From Paenibacillus sp. ACRRY (GTDB lineage: Bacteria; Bacillota; Bacilli; Paenibacillales; Paenibacillaceae): 64,000 nt of DNA. Shown piece by piece: positions 26,573-35,595 of this stretch (positions within the stretch are counted from its first letter, which is position 1; each line of letters starts with the position of its first letter). The position numbers and the translations under genes were made by a program. A model generated the notes under the pieces. It was not told where the DNA came from. It searched no databases and was given only the letters and a program-made list of their open reading frames with translations. Location: positions 930,001 through 994,000 of the forward strand of contig NZ_JAKRNM010000001.1 of NCBI RefSeq assembly GCF_022346995.1, read 5' to 3'.

Positions 26573-26610
26573 AAAAACCCGAAGCCATGAATCCGCGGCT
26601 TCGGGTTTTT
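26573..26610. terminator. Bidirectional terminator between ycgQ and pdp
   Basis: Perfect 14-bp arms AAAAACCCGAAGCC / GGCTTCGGGTTTTT with a 10-base loop. Both strands end with five T residues. Neighbouring genes converge. Confidence 0.93.
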
Positions 26611-26654
26611 CAATTCGAGTCCAAAAACGTATTGTACTCGGGGCAGCTGATTGA

Positions 26655-27956
26655 TTATTCTGTTACAATATCATGAACGAGAACAGGAGCATCGGCTTGA
26701 TCAGCGATGGTAATATTCTCTTTGATCTTCGCGATCACGTCTGCCACATCCTCACGATTGGCATGAATGGTTACTAGCGATTCACCAGCTTTGACCTTGT
26801 CGCCAACTTTTTTGTTCAACATCAAGCCTACAGCAAGATCAATCTCGGATTCTTTGGTAGCACGACCTGCGCCAAGCAGCATCGCAGCAGTACCAATCTC
26901 GTCCGCTACGATTCCAGCCACATAACCGTCCTGGTCAGCTTCAACTTCAATCAGATATTTTGCCTGTGGCAGTCGATCCGGATGGTCAACTACAGACGCA
27001 TCGCCACCTTGGTTGGCCAGGAAATGCTTGAATTTCTCCAGTGCCTTCCCGTTCTGGATCACTTCTTTCAATTTCTCTTCTGCTTGCTCCAAGGAGTCTG
27101 CTTTGCCAGCAAGGAATACCATTTGACGTCCAAGCGCAAGACATAGTTCTTCCAGATCTTTCGGTCCTTTACCTTGCAGCGTCAAAATAGCTTCTTTCAC
27201 TTCAAGCGCGTTACCGATCGCAAGGCCCAGTGGCTGAGACATGTCGGAGATGACAGCCATCGTTTTGCGCCCTACATTGTTACCAATGCTGACCATGGCA
27301 TGTGCCAGTTCTTTTGCATCTTCCGTCGTTTTCATGAATGCACCCGCACCTGTTTTTACATCCAGTACGATGGCATCAGCGCCTGCAGCAATTTTCTTGC
27401 TCATGATGGAGCTGGCGATGAGCGGTATGGAGTTTACTGTTGCTGTAACGTCACGGAGCGCATAGAGCTTCTTGTCGGCTGGTGTAAGGTTACCACTCTG
27501 ACCGATAACCGCTACCTTATGTTCATTTACGAGTCTAATAAATTCTTCCTTCTCCAGCTCGACATGGAAACCGGCAACAGACTCCAGTTTGTCTGTCGTT
27601 CCGCCTGTGTGACCCAGGCCGCGTCCGGACATTTTCGCTACAGGAACATCCAGGGCAGCAACAAGCGGTGCCAGTACCAATGTCGTTGTATCACCAACGC
27701 CTCCGGTGGAGTGCTTGTCTACTTTGATGCCTTCAATGGCGGATAGATCGATCGTTTCACCCGAGTTGACCATCGACATCGTTAGATCCGCACGTTCCTT
27801 GTCCGTCATATCCTTGAAGAAAACGGCCATCGCCCAAGCGCTGACTTGATAATCCGGAATTTCTCCTTGTGTATACCCTTGAACAACAAAATCAATTTCA
27901 GCTGTTGTCAGTTCTTTTCCGTCACGTTTTTTGGCAATAATGTCTACCATTCTCAT
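26655..27956 (-). CDS. pdp: Pyrimidine-nucleoside phosphorylase
   Basis: 433 aa from the ATG at 27956 (AGGAGAGATC upstream). The frame runs on upstream to 28196 but that section is a structured spacer, and B. subtilis Pdp has the same 433-residue length. Signature segments: [67 protein letters not shown]. It cleaves uridine, thymidine and deoxyuridine with phosphate. Last gene of the deo cluster, separated from deoD by a 240-base spacer with strong secondary structure. Confidence 0.96.
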   Translation of the reverse strand: MRMVDIIAKKRDGKELTTAEIDFVVQGYTQGEIPDYQVSAWAMAVFFKDMTDKERADLTMSMVNSGETIDLSAIEGIKVDKHSTGGVGDTTTLVLAPLVAALDVPVAKMSGRGLGHTGGTTDKLESVAGFHVELEKEEFIRLVNEHKVAVIGQSGNLTPADKKLYALRDVTATVNSIPLIASSIMSKKIAAGADAIVLDVKTGAGAFMKTTEDAKELAHAMVSIGNNVGRKTMAVISDMSQPLGLAIGNALEVKEAILTLQGKGPKDLEELCLALGRQMVFLAGKADSLEQAEEKLKEVIQNGKALEKFKHFLANQGGDASVVDHPDRLPQAKYLIEVEADQDGYVAGIVADEIGTAAMLLGAGRATKESEIDLAVGLMLNKKVGDKVKAGESLVTIHANREDVADVIAKIKENITIADQADAPVLVHDIVTE

Positions 27957-28196
27957 GATGATCTCTCCTCGTGTAAGTGATTGTATGGAACACTTGTGCA
28001 AAGTCCGTTCCGGCCCCGGATCATTCTTCCGATCGCTGTTGTCTCCAAGTTTTTTTGATCCATTTTGCAATGGGAAAACTCGGAGACAAAGGCGAACGCT
28101 TCGCTTCTTCACAATCGATTCCGGTTCCTTCACTCCGTGCTTAAAAACAAAAGTTTCGATTAGAATTAAATGATTATTGAATATAAAATGCAACAA
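27957..28196 (-). other. Structured spacer between deoD and pdp
   Basis: 240 bases without a supported gene. The region 28039-28089 forms an interrupted hairpin of 8+6+5 bp (TTGTCTCC with GGAGACAA, AGTTTT with AAAACT, CCATT with AATGG). Other small stems flank it (GCGAA-CGC-TTCGC near 28092; TCCGGCCCCGGA near 28009). No T-run follows, so it is not an ordinary terminator. It may be an RNA processing element or a dispersed intergenic repeat. Confidence 0.6.
28039..28089 (-). repeat. Long interrupted inverted repeat
   Basis: Outer stem TTGTCTCC/GGAGACAA (28039-28046 with 28082-28089), one mismatch, then AGTTTT/AAAACT, an internal loop, and CCATT/AATGG with a TTGC loop. Confidence 0.85.
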
Positions 28197-28904
28197 TTAC
28201 AGCATGATTGCTGTTTCCAGTGCAACGACCATCATGTCGTTGAATGTTTTTTGACGCTCTTCAGCAGAGGTTTCTTCGCCCGTTAGCAAGTGGTCACTTA
28301 CTGTCAGGATGGTCAATGCATTAACGCCAAACTTCGCTGCGATTGTGTATAGTGCTGTCGTTTCCATTTCCACGCCCAATACGCCGTGCTGCATCAATTT
28401 TTCGGTAACGGAGCGGTCATCACGGTAGAATGAATCGGAACTGAATACGTTACCCACATGGATTTTCAAACCTTTTGCTGTCGCGCGGTCATACGCTTCT
28501 TTCAGCAAAGAGAACGTTGCGATTGGAGAGAAATCATACCCGCCAAACACAAGCTTGTTCATGCTGGAATCCGTACAGGATGCTTGAGCCAAAATGACAT
28601 CACGAACACGCACATGCTCCTGCATACCTCCACATGTACCAACACGAATGAGGTTTTTGACGCCATATTCGCTGATCAGCTCATTGGCATAGATGGCGAA
28701 AGAAGGAATCCCCATTCCTGATCCCTGCACCGAAATGCGATGTCCTTGATATGTACCGGTAAAGCCTAGCATTCCGCGAACTTCGTTATAACAAACGACA
28801 TCTTCCAAATACGTATCCGCAATAAATTTAGCGCGCAATGGATCTCCTGGCAAAAGGATCGTTTCTGCAATATCTCCGGGTTTGGCTCCAATATGTGTAC
28901 TCAT
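28197..28904 (-). CDS. deoD: Purine-nucleoside phosphorylase, DeoD type
   Basis: 235 aa. The [29 protein letters not shown] start, [24 protein letters not shown], and [13 protein letters not shown] (base-binding) segments are diagnostic. It splits (deoxy)adenosine, (deoxy)inosine and (deoxy)guanosine to base and (deoxy)ribose 1-phosphate. GGAGGAGAT upstream. Third to last in the deo cluster, after deoB. Confidence 0.96.
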   Translation of the reverse strand: MSTHIGAKPGDIAETILLPGDPLRAKFIADTYLEDVVCYNEVRGMLGFTGTYQGHRISVQGSGMGIPSFAIYANELISEYGVKNLIRVGTCGGMQEHVRVRDVILAQASCTDSSMNKLVFGGYDFSPIATFSLLKEAYDRATAKGLKIHVGNVFSSDSFYRDDRSVTEKLMQHGVLGVEMETTALYTIAAKFGVNALTILTVSDHLLTGEETSAEERQKTFNDMMVVALETAIML

Positions 28905-29034
28905 GGTCTAAATCTCCTCCAGTTTATCCATTAATATAGTAATGCCAGATCCCGGGCAGCCGAAGCTGCTCCGGTGACCTGCACATCTTATTTAACAATC
29001 CGATATTATCTGATTTCAGCTTGAACAAAGGTAT

Positions 29035-30213
29035 TTATTTCAAATCTTTCAGGAAGCTTGTACCATACTCCGGCAATTGAACACCGAAATTATCAGCTAC
29101 CGTAGCACCAAGATCTGCAAATGTACTGCGCAGTTCAAGCTGCTTACCTTCAGTAAAGCGTGGGGAATACACTAGCAGTGGTACATACTCTCGTGTATGG
29201 TCCGTGCCACGATACGTTGGGTCGTTACCATGGTCAGCCGTAATGATCAGCAGATCATCGTTTGTCATTTTCCCAAAAATCTCAGGCAGACGTGCATCAT
29301 AATCCTCAAGTGCTTGAGCATATCCTTGTGGATCACGGCGATGACCGAACAATGCGTCGAAGTCTACCAGGTTCAGGAAGCTAAGCCCCGTGAATTCTTC
29401 ATCCATTGTCTCGGACAATTTGTCCATACCATCCATGTTGGACACTGTACGGACAGACTTGGTCACCCCTTCACCATCATAGATGTCTGCGATTTTACCA
29501 AGGGCAATGACATCGAATCCCCCGTCCTTAAGCTCGTTCATCACCGTACGCCCGAATGGTTTAAGCGCATAGTCGTGACGATTCGCCGTACGTTTGAAGT
29601 TACCGACTTCACCAACGAACGGACGAGCAATGATACGACCCAGCATGTATGGATCATCGAGCGTGATCTCCCGGCAGAATTCACAAATTTCGTACAGCTC
29701 TTTCAATGGCACCACATCTTCATGTGCTGCAATCTGCAGAACCGAATCAGCAGATGTATAGATGATGAGCGCTCCTGTTTTCACATGCTCTTCACCAAGC
29801 TCATCAATGATTTCCGTACCGCTTGCGGGTTTGTTCCCGATGACTTTACGCCCAGTTTCCTCTTCGATGCGCTGAATCAGCTCATCCGGGAAGCCATTCT
29901 CGAATACACGAAACGGGGTATCAATATAGAGTCCCATGATCTCCCAATGGCCTGTCATGGTGTCTTTGCCCCGGGACGCTTCCTGCATTTTGGTATAATA
30001 CGCTTTGGGTGCATCCGCGACAGGAATACCCTCGATTTCTTTAATGTTGGACAGTCCGAGACTTGCCATATTCGGCATGTTCAGACCTCCGCGTTCACGT
30101 GCAATGTGACCAAACGTATCCACATCGAAGTCATCGAATTCTGCCGCATCCGGCGCTTCACCGATACCTACAGAATCCATAACGATCAGATGTACTCTTT
30201 TGAATGTTGACAT
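29035..30213 (-). CDS. deoB: Phosphopentomutase
   Basis: 392 aa, normal DeoB length. Converts (deoxy)ribose 1-phosphate to 5-phosphate, linking the phosphorylases with deoxyribose-phosphate aldolase. Segments [12 protein letters not shown] (metal ligand Asp), [11 protein letters not shown] (catalytic Thr), [15 protein letters not shown]-like ([14 protein letters not shown]) and [10 protein letters not shown] (metal ligands) are all present. GGAAGGAG upstream. It follows nupC by 30 bases. Confidence 0.97.
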   Translation of the reverse strand: MSTFKRVHLIVMDSVGIGEAPDAAEFDDFDVDTFGHIARERGGLNMPNMASLGLSNIKEIEGIPVADAPKAYYTKMQEASRGKDTMTGHWEIMGLYIDTPFRVFENGFPDELIQRIEEETGRKVIGNKPASGTEIIDELGEEHVKTGALIIYTSADSVLQIAAHEDVVPLKELYEICEFCREITLDDPYMLGRIIARPFVGEVGNFKRTANRHDYALKPFGRTVMNELKDGGFDVIALGKIADIYDGEGVTKSVRTVSNMDGMDKLSETMDEEFTGLSFLNLVDFDALFGHRRDPQGYAQALEDYDARLPEIFGKMTNDDLLIITADHGNDPTYRGTDHTREYVPLLVYSPRFTEGKQLELRSTFADLGATVADNFGVQLPEYGTSFLKDLK

Positions 30214-30242
30214 AACTTATGCACTCCTTCCAATTATCCGGT

Positions 30243-31433
30243 TTACAAGAACAGTCCGGCGATGATCGCAGACAGCACGCTGACAAGCGATGCACCGTAA
30301 AGCAGCTTCAGACCGAAGCGGGCCACCACATTGCCCTGTTTCTCATGAAGTCCCTTGACCGCACCGGCAATGATACCGATGGAGGAGAAATTGGCGAACG
30401 ATACGAGGAAGACCGACACGATGCCTGTCGTACGGGCAGACAGTGCGGTTTGTTTGGTCAGATCCAGCATGGCGACGAATTCGTTCGACACCATTTTGGT
30501 TGCCATAATACTTCCCGCCTGAATCGCTTCTTTCCAGGGAACGCCCATAATAAACGCAAAGGGTGCAAACACATAACCAAGCAGTTCCTGGAACGAAATG
30601 CCAAGAACAGCACTAAATATGCCGTTAATGAGCGCAATCAGGGCAACGAAACCGATGAGCATTGCTGCAACAACGATCGCCACTTTGAATCCGTCTAGAA
30701 TATACTCACCCAGCATCTCGAAGAACGATTGTTTTTCCTCTTCCTGCACTTCCAATATATCTTCTTCCTCGGTTACCTTATAAGGATTCACGATGGAAGC
30801 GATGATAAAACCGCCAAACAGGTTCAGCACAAGCGCTGTGACCACATATTTCGGATCAATCATGGACATATAGGCACCGACAATGGACATCGATACCGTG
30901 GACATGGCTGAGGCACATAGTGTGTACAGCCGATGCTTCGGCAGCAAACCGATTTGTTTTTTTACGGAGATGAACACTTCAGATTGCCCCAGAATGGCGG
31001 AAGCAACCGCGTTATATGATTCCAGTTTGCCCATTCCGTTGACTTTGCTTAATACCAGACCAATATATTTTATAACAAAAGGTAAGATTCGGATATACTG
31101 CAATATACCAATCAGGGCAGAGATGACGACAATCGGCATCAGCACGTTCAGGAAAAACGGTACCCCGCCGCCTTCTGCTTCAATGGTCGTGAGACCACCA
31201 AATACAAAAGCGATCCCTTCGTTTGCGTAATCAAGCAAGTTTTCAAATATCGTGGAGAATCCACCAATCAAAAACGTACCAATCCCAGTGTTCAGCAAGG
31301 CATACGCCAATATAATCTGTAAAACAATCATGACGACCAGCGGCCGGTAGCGAATTTGCTTCTTGCCGTTACTTGCAATATAAGCCAGTCCAAAAACAAC
31401 AAGTAAACCAAGTATGGCAATTAGAAATTTCAT
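30243..31433 (-). CDS. nupC: Nucleoside transporter, NupC/CNT family
   Basis: 396 aa with about ten membrane helices. Concentrative nucleoside transporter signatures: [26 protein letters not shown] region, [28 protein letters not shown] and [19 protein letters not shown] (with short pieces quoted). It imports nucleosides by cation symport. AAAGGAGAGATC precedes the ATG. The preceding intergenic region (31434-31618) contains a cre site and alternative hairpins. Confidence 0.95.
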   Translation of the reverse strand: MKFLIAILGLLVVFGLAYIASNGKKQIRYRPLVVMIVLQIILAYALLNTGIGTFLIGGFSTIFENLLDYANEGIAFVFGGLTTIEAEGGGVPFFLNVLMPIVVISALIGILQYIRILPFVIKYIGLVLSKVNGMGKLESYNAVASAILGQSEVFISVKKQIGLLPKHRLYTLCASAMSTVSMSIVGAYMSMIDPKYVVTALVLNLFGGFIIASIVNPYKVTEEEDILEVQEEEKQSFFEMLGEYILDGFKVAIVVAAMLIGFVALIALINGIFSAVLGISFQELLGYVFAPFAFIMGVPWKEAIQAGSIMATKMVSNEFVAMLDLTKQTALSARTTGIVSVFLVSFANFSSIGIIAGAVKGLHEKQGNVVARFGLKLLYGASLVSVLSAIIAGLFL

Positions 31434-31500
31434 TTGATCTCTCCTTTGAAGGTAGTTTAGCCAGATGTTGAATTCAGCTCAAAGGCCATACAATAAAATT

Positions 31501-31517
31501 AAACTTTCAGAAAGTTT
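31501..31517 (-). other. Short hairpin upstream of nupC
   Basis: AAACTTT-CAG-AAAGTTT with AT-rich flanks, adjacent to the cre site; a weak terminator or operator. Confidence 0.45.
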
Positions 31518-31531
31518 ATTAAGCGCTTACA
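31518..31531 (-). promoter_or_regulatory. cre site upstream of nupC
   Basis: Minus-strand TGTAAGCGCTTAAT: 13 of 14 match to the CcpA cre consensus, 85 bases before the nupC start. The B. subtilis dra-nupC-pdp operon is likewise under CcpA. Confidence 0.75.
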
Positions 31532-31557
31532 AATAATTCATTTTATAAAGGTTGGAA

Positions 31558-31618
31558 ACCTGTTCCCCATCATCGGTGTATATACCGGATTCTAGAGAAC
31601 AGGTCAACGACCTGGTTC
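31558..31618 (-). promoter_or_regulatory. Mutually exclusive hairpins after deoC
   Basis: On the minus strand three segments compete: GAACCAGGT (31610-31618), ACCTGTTC (31597-31604) and GAACAGGT (31558-31565). The middle one can pair with either. A nested CGGT/ACCG stem lies within the longer one. Starts at the deoC stop. Confidence 0.6.
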
Positions 31619-32293
31619 TTAGTAGGAGGATGTAGATTGTCCGCCTTGCATGATCTTCACGCCGGAGCTTGCACCAATACGAGTTGCTCCTGCTTCAATC
31701 ATTTTTTGCATGTCTTCCAGGCTGCGTACCCCGCCCGATGCTTTTACACCCATATCTGGTCCAACCGTGCGACGCATCAGAGCGATATCTTCTGGTGTTG
31801 CCCCACCTGTAGAGAAACCTGTGGACGTTTTGACAAAATCGGCTCCAGCTTTAACGGCTGCCTGGCATGCACGTACTTTCTCTTCATCTGTAAGCAGACA
31901 CGTTTCGATGATGACTTTTACCAATGCTTTACCCGCTGCAGCTTCAACAACAGCACGAATATCCTGCTCCACATCGTCATCTTTTCCATCTTTTAACGCG
32001 CTGATGTTGATCACCATGTCCACTTCTGTAGCACCTTTAGCGATTGCATCTGTCGTTTCGAACGCTTTGGTCTCGGAAGTAGAAGCTCCCAGAGGGAAGC
32101 CGATCACTGTACAGATATCCACGCCACTGCCTTGAAGCTGTCCTGCTGCATAGGAAACCCAGCCCGGGTTTACGCATACGGAAGCAAATTGGTACTGTTT
32201 CGCTTCTTCTGTTAATTTGTTAATTTCGCTTTGCGTTGCATCCGCACGAAGCAAGGTATGATCGATCATTTTGGCTAATTGAGCTGTAGTCAA
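31619..32293 (-). CDS. deoC: Deoxyribose-phosphate aldolase
   Basis: 224 aa. Start TTG with AAGGGAGAG 7 bases upstream. Cleaves 2-deoxyribose 5-phosphate to acetaldehyde and glyceraldehyde 3-phosphate. Schiff-base lysine in FVKTSTGFS, second lysine in VKASGGVR, plus VCVNPGWV and TVIGFPLG. First structural gene of the deo cluster, preceded by the DeoR operator layout. Confidence 0.97.
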   Translation of the reverse strand: MTTAQLAKMIDHTLLRADATQSEINKLTEEAKQYQFASVCVNPGWVSYAAGQLQGSGVDICTVIGFPLGASTSETKAFETTDAIAKGATEVDMVINISALKDGKDDDVEQDIRAVVEAAAGKALVKVIIETCLLTDEEKVRACQAAVKAGADFVKTSTGFSTGGATPEDIALMRRTVGPDMGVKASGGVRSLEDMQKMIEAGATRIGASSGVKIMQGGQSTSSY

Positions 32294-32322
32294 TTGAATC
32301 TCTCCCTTATCTGAACTGTTTA

Positions 32323-32378
32323 TTTATAGCCTTACACTAACATGAACATATGTAAAAATCAATATGAACCTTTGTTCA
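32323..32378 (-). promoter_or_regulatory. deoC promoter with DeoR-type operator
   Basis: Minus strand: inverted repeat TGAAC-AAAG-GTTCA (32365-32378), then a direct repeat of its 3' half GTTCA (32343-32347), then TATAAA (32323-32328) as a -10 candidate. With a start near 32316 the palindrome falls at about -62 to -49 and the half site at about -31 to -27, the arrangement described for B. subtilis DeoR. Confidence 0.65.
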
Positions 32379-32414
32379 CTCTCTGTATTGAACGAAACAA
32401 CGCTTATAGCTTCT

Positions 32415-32462
32415 GCCCTAAAAAAGCAAAACATCCACCATTCTTCCGTGGCAGATGTTGTC
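32415..32462 (-). terminator. Probable terminator after deoR
   Basis: Minus-strand ACATCTGCCAC ... GTGGATGTTTTGCTTTTTT: imperfect stem with a T-rich tail, just after the deoR stop. Confidence 0.6.
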
Positions 32463-32472
32463 ATCCTCAGAT

Positions 32473-33411
32473 TTAAAATCGAAGCAAAGCCTGCGCTGTG
32501 TACTGGTCTGTTACCAGAATATTAGCATAGTGCCCTTTAAGCGCTGCATGGATGGCTTCGATTTTGCGTTGACCACCGGCAACAAGGATCGATTTCTCTT
32601 TGTTCCGTAATTCGGCCAGATCAATCCCTACCGTTCTGCTGTTGATTTCCTCACTAATCAATTGACCCTCAGCATCAAAGAAACGTGAACAGATATCACC
32701 TGCACCCGAATTCATCAGCAATTGCTGTTCCTCTTCGTTGAAATAACCCAGCTTGAACAGGAGTGCGTCCTCCTTAACCGTACCCACGGTAAACAGAGCA
32801 ATGTTGGCTTGCCTGCCAAGCTCTACAATTCGACCGATGTGCCGGTCGGCTTCCACCATTTTCTTGACTTCAATATTGTCAAAAATAACAGGCAGGGGCA
32901 GGTACCGAGGAACAGTGTGAAACGCTTCCGCGAACAAATGCACGATCTCCGCTGCATACGTGTTCACGTGCGAATGACTGACGCCTCCCTTTAACTGAAC
33001 GACTTCAACACCTTTAACCTGTTTAGCCCGAAGTTGTTTGGCCACCGCGTACATCGTTGTTCCCCATGTCACTCCAATAATATCTGCATCCTGTACGGTG
33101 TCCTGCAGATAGTCCGCAGCTCTTTTGCTGATATGCTTCTGAATTTCTTCATCACTCTTCAATGGTGCAAAACAGACGAGCGCGGTATCCAGATTATATT
33201 TGGCTTTGAGATCTCCGGCAATGATATCAATGTCCTCCAGCGGGTCCATAATTTCAATACGGACATACCCTCGGTCCTTGGCATACTGGAGCAACCGGGA
33301 TACGGTTGGACGAGACACGCCCAGCCTGACGGCAATATCCTGCTGGCTGTAATCCGACTGATAATACAATTTGGCTGCTTCAATGCTTAATCGTTGTTTC
33401 TCCAGATCCAT
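32473..33411 (-). CDS. deoR: DeoR-type regulator (SorC family)
   Basis: 312 aa from the ATG at 33411, matching the B. subtilis DeoR start (M-D-x-E-K-Q). TTG at 33423 and ATG at 33417 are possible alternatives in frame; the Shine-Dalgarno signal is weak for all. N-terminal helix-turn-helix (SQQDIAVRLGVSRPTVSRLL) followed by a sugar-binding domain typical of SorC/DeoR proteins (VTWGTTMYAVAKQL, VEVVQLKGGVSHSHVNTYA). It represses the deo genes until deoxyribose 5-phosphate accumulates. It lies upstream of deoC, in the same orientation. Confidence 0.93.
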   Translation of the reverse strand: MDLEKQRLSIEAAKLYYQSDYSQQDIAVRLGVSRPTVSRLLQYAKDRGYVRIEIMDPLEDIDIIAGDLKAKYNLDTALVCFAPLKSDEEIQKHISKRAADYLQDTVQDADIIGVTWGTTMYAVAKQLRAKQVKGVEVVQLKGGVSHSHVNTYAAEIVHLFAEAFHTVPRYLPLPVIFDNIEVKKMVEADRHIGRIVELGRQANIALFTVGTVKEDALLFKLGYFNEEEQQLLMNSGAGDICSRFFDAEGQLISEEINSRTVGIDLAELRNKEKSILVAGGQRKIEAIHAALKGHYANILVTDQYTAQALLRF

Positions 33412-33570
33412 TCCCATTTGCAATCATCTCACTCATCCATGGTATCGTTTGAAATCCTTGTTCCATATTGCTTACATATTTTAATTCGCTGCTAGTCCAG
33501 TTTATTATACATCATGAAGTACCAGGTCACTATTCCTTCTGTAGCTAATGACATAAGAGGAGATTTCCGA

Positions 33571-33604
33571 AATCCAAGCATAAAAGGAATCCAAGCATAA
33601 AAAG
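33571..33604. repeat. Tandem 17-bp direct repeat upstream of azoreductase
   Basis: AATCCAAGCATAAAAGG (33571-33587) repeated at 33588-33604 with one difference. 87 bases before the start of the azoreductase gene; possible regulator-binding site. Confidence 0.8.
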
Positions 33605-33690
33605 TATTTTAGGGTGCATACTACAGCGGTCACTTTATCGTTTGAGTAATTATGAATTCACCAAAATACATGACTGAGAGGAAGTATTGC

Positions 33691-34317
33691 ATGCCAACCC
33701 TACTGTATATTACTGCCCATCCACATGATCATGAGACCTCTTTCAGTATGGCTACAGGTCAAGCTTTTATAGATGCATACCGGGAAAGCAATCCATCGGA
33801 TGAGGTTGTCCATCTTGATCTGTATCGCTCCAACATCCCGCATATTGATGCCGATGTGTTCAGTGGTTGGGGAAAACTTCAATCAGGAAGTGAACTCACT
33901 GCGGAGGAGCAATCCAAAGTCAGCCGTCTGAATGAGCTATCGGATCAGTTTGCATCTGCTGACAAATATGTTTTTGTTACTCCGATGTGGAATTTCTCGT
34001 TTCCTCCAATCATGAAAGCGTACATTGACTCCATATGTGTGGCTGGCAAAACGTTCCGCTATACAGAGCAAGGTCCGATCGGACTTTTGACGAATAAAAA
34101 GGCACTTCATATTCAGGCTCGTGGTGGCATTTATTCAGAAGGTCCTGCAGCACAAACGGAATCAGGGCATCGTTATTTGAGCATCATTATGTCTTTCCTT
34201 GGTGTACCCAAGCTGGAGGGAATCTTCGTTGAAGGTCACAACCAATTCAGAGAACGTGCGGATCAGATTAAACAGGATGCAATTGAACAGGCTCGTACCG
34301 TAGCGAAACAGTTTTAA
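33691..34317 (+). CDS. azoR: FMN-dependent NADH-azoreductase
   Basis: 208 aa from the ATG at 33691 with GAGAGGA upstream; an in-frame ATG at 33652 is unlikely. Flavodoxin-like fold: [17 protein letters not shown] at the N-terminus, [19 protein letters not shown] for flavin binding, and the C-terminal [14 protein letters not shown]. It reduces quinones and azo compounds and is often tied to thiol or quinone stress. Single gene closed by the terminator at 34336-34386. Confidence 0.92.
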   Translation: MPTLLYITAHPHDHETSFSMATGQAFIDAYRESNPSDEVVHLDLYRSNIPHIDADVFSGWGKLQSGSELTAEEQSKVSRLNELSDQFASADKYVFVTPMWNFSFPPIMKAYIDSICVAGKTFRYTEQGPIGLLTNKKALHIQARGGIYSEGPAAQTESGHRYLSIIMSFLGVPKLEGIFVEGHNQFRERADQIKQDAIEQARTVAKQF

Positions 34318-34335
34318 TCATGAAATAAAAATAGT

Positions 34336-34386
34336 AAAGCCCGCTGTCCACCCCTATAAGTACGAAGGGGCACACAGCGGGCTTTT
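34336..34386. terminator. Bidirectional terminator between azoR and the 116-aa gene
   Basis: Stem AAAGCCCGCTGT / ACAGCGGGCTTT with a nested CCCCT/AGGGG stem; T-rich on both sides. Confidence 0.92.
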
Positions 34387-34409
34387 ATATAATAATGACT
34401 GATATCTGC

Positions 34410-34760
34410 TTACTGTTGACCGGCACTGGCACGGCTTATGGTTTCAAGTTTGCGGGTAATGGCATTACGGTCCACTTTCAACCCCCAGAGCATTTCAGCA
34501 ATTTGCTCTTTCTCTTCCGCGGAATCTGCATGTTTGAGCTGCATTAAGAGATCATGCATCTGTTCATTAATTCCTTCAAACTGGGTCCAGAGATCCTGGC
34601 GTACTTCTTTGGAATCCAAGTGACGATTAGCATCCACCTCTTCTTTTAGTCCTTGAAGAATGGAGTTTTTCCACTCATCGTCACCTAACTGTGTCGCTAT
34701 GTTCAGGAGATCCAGATAATCGTCAACAAGAAGTGAGTTTAATTCAGCATGTGTTTTCAT
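34410..34760 (-). CDS. Hypothetical helical protein
   Basis: 116 aa, no recognised family. Nearly all-helical and acidic, with LVDDYLDLLNIATQLGDDEWKN at the start region, then a coiled-coil-like middle (INEQMHDLLMQLKHADS) and no membrane segment or signal peptide. GGGGATG precedes the ATG. It shares the terminator at 34336-34386. I infer a small conserved cytoplasmic protein; the function is unknown. Confidence 0.72.
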   Translation of the reverse strand: MKTHAELNSLLVDDYLDLLNIATQLGDDEWKNSILQGLKEEVDANRHLDSKEVRQDLWTQFEGINEQMHDLLMQLKHADSAEEKEQIAEMLWGLKVDRNAITRKLETISRASAGQQ

Positions 34761-34905
34761 CGTTTATTGCATCCCCTTTTCGTCTATTTACCAAGTATTA
34801 TACTCGGTTTTTCAGGATATGCAATAGGTGTCGGAAAAAGTTGCAACTTCTTACCCTTGATGTCGAATTACGACGAAACACAACGAGTAATGACTAATGT
34901 TGGTA

Positions 34906-35568
34906 TTATGACTTGAGTTGTTGTAACAATTGAACACGATACGCTTCACTCTCTAGAGATTGGATCTCCTTATATTGTTCAACCGTAAGAACTCTTGGTT
35001 CTCCAGCTGCCTTGGCTATCATGTACACTTTCGCACTTTCCTCCACCACTTGAGTTCGATAATAAGCTTCACGCAAATTTTTTCCTGTCGTAACCAATCC
35101 ATGATTGACGAGAATGAGGGCCGAATGTGATTCCACCTTAGCAGCGACTGCATCGGCCAGCAGTTTGGTCGTGGGAAGAACGTAAGGAATAAAACCGACG
35201 TCCCCTACAAGTGCTGACTGATCCGGAAAAAGGTGAGGCAGTTCATCGTACACGAGACTCAGAGCGATCGTATATGCAGGATGCGTATGAACAATCGCTT
35301 GAATATCGGGATTTACTCGATAGCTGTAGAGATGCATTAACACTTCTGAGGAAGGACGTGTTGATCCGGCCCGCGTCTCACCTGTCTCGATATCAACCGC
35401 AATCCATTCCTCCGGTTCAATATCCTCAAGTGCATAACCACTTGGAGAGAGCAGCATCGTCCCTTTCGAACGGGCACTCAGATTGCCTCCAGGTCCAACT
35501 ACGAGACCCTGCGCTACCGATCTGCGGGCATATTTGGTCAGTTCTTCTCTTACCAGCTGTTCAGACAT
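34906..35568 (-). CDS. fucA: L-fuculose-phosphate aldolase (class II)
   Basis: 220 aa from ATG 35568 with GGAG 6 bases upstream; a GTG at 35580 sits on top of the ribosome site. Class II zinc aldolase of the FucA/AraD family. The HTHPAYTIAL histidines and NHGLVTTG are zinc and substrate residues; GPGGNLSAR is the N-terminal phosphate loop. In context it splits L-fuculose 1-phosphate to dihydroxyacetone phosphate and lactaldehyde. Third gene of the fucose operon. Confidence 0.88.
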   Translation of the reverse strand: MSEQLVREELTKYARRSVAQGLVVGPGGNLSARSKGTMLLSPSGYALEDIEPEEWIAVDIETGETRAGSTRPSSEVLMHLYSYRVNPDIQAIVHTHPAYTIALSLVYDELPHLFPDQSALVGDVGFIPYVLPTTKLLADAVAAKVESHSALILVNHGLVTTGKNLREAYYRTQVVEESAKVYMIAKAAGEPRVLTVEQYKEIQSLESEAYRVQLLQQLKS

Positions 35569-35595
35569 GTGTTTCTCCACTCCCTTAACTTCTTT

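Noticed and set aside
27957-28196. 80-residue N-terminal extension of Pdp
   Set aside because: The frame is open, but the extension has no similarity to Pdp, the ATG at 27956 has a good ribosome site and gives the standard 433 residues, and the section is a structured spacer.
29197-30210. 337-codon plus-strand frame opposite deoB
   Set aside because: Long but antisense to a fully conserved phosphopentomutase gene; composition and lack of domain indicate a shadow.
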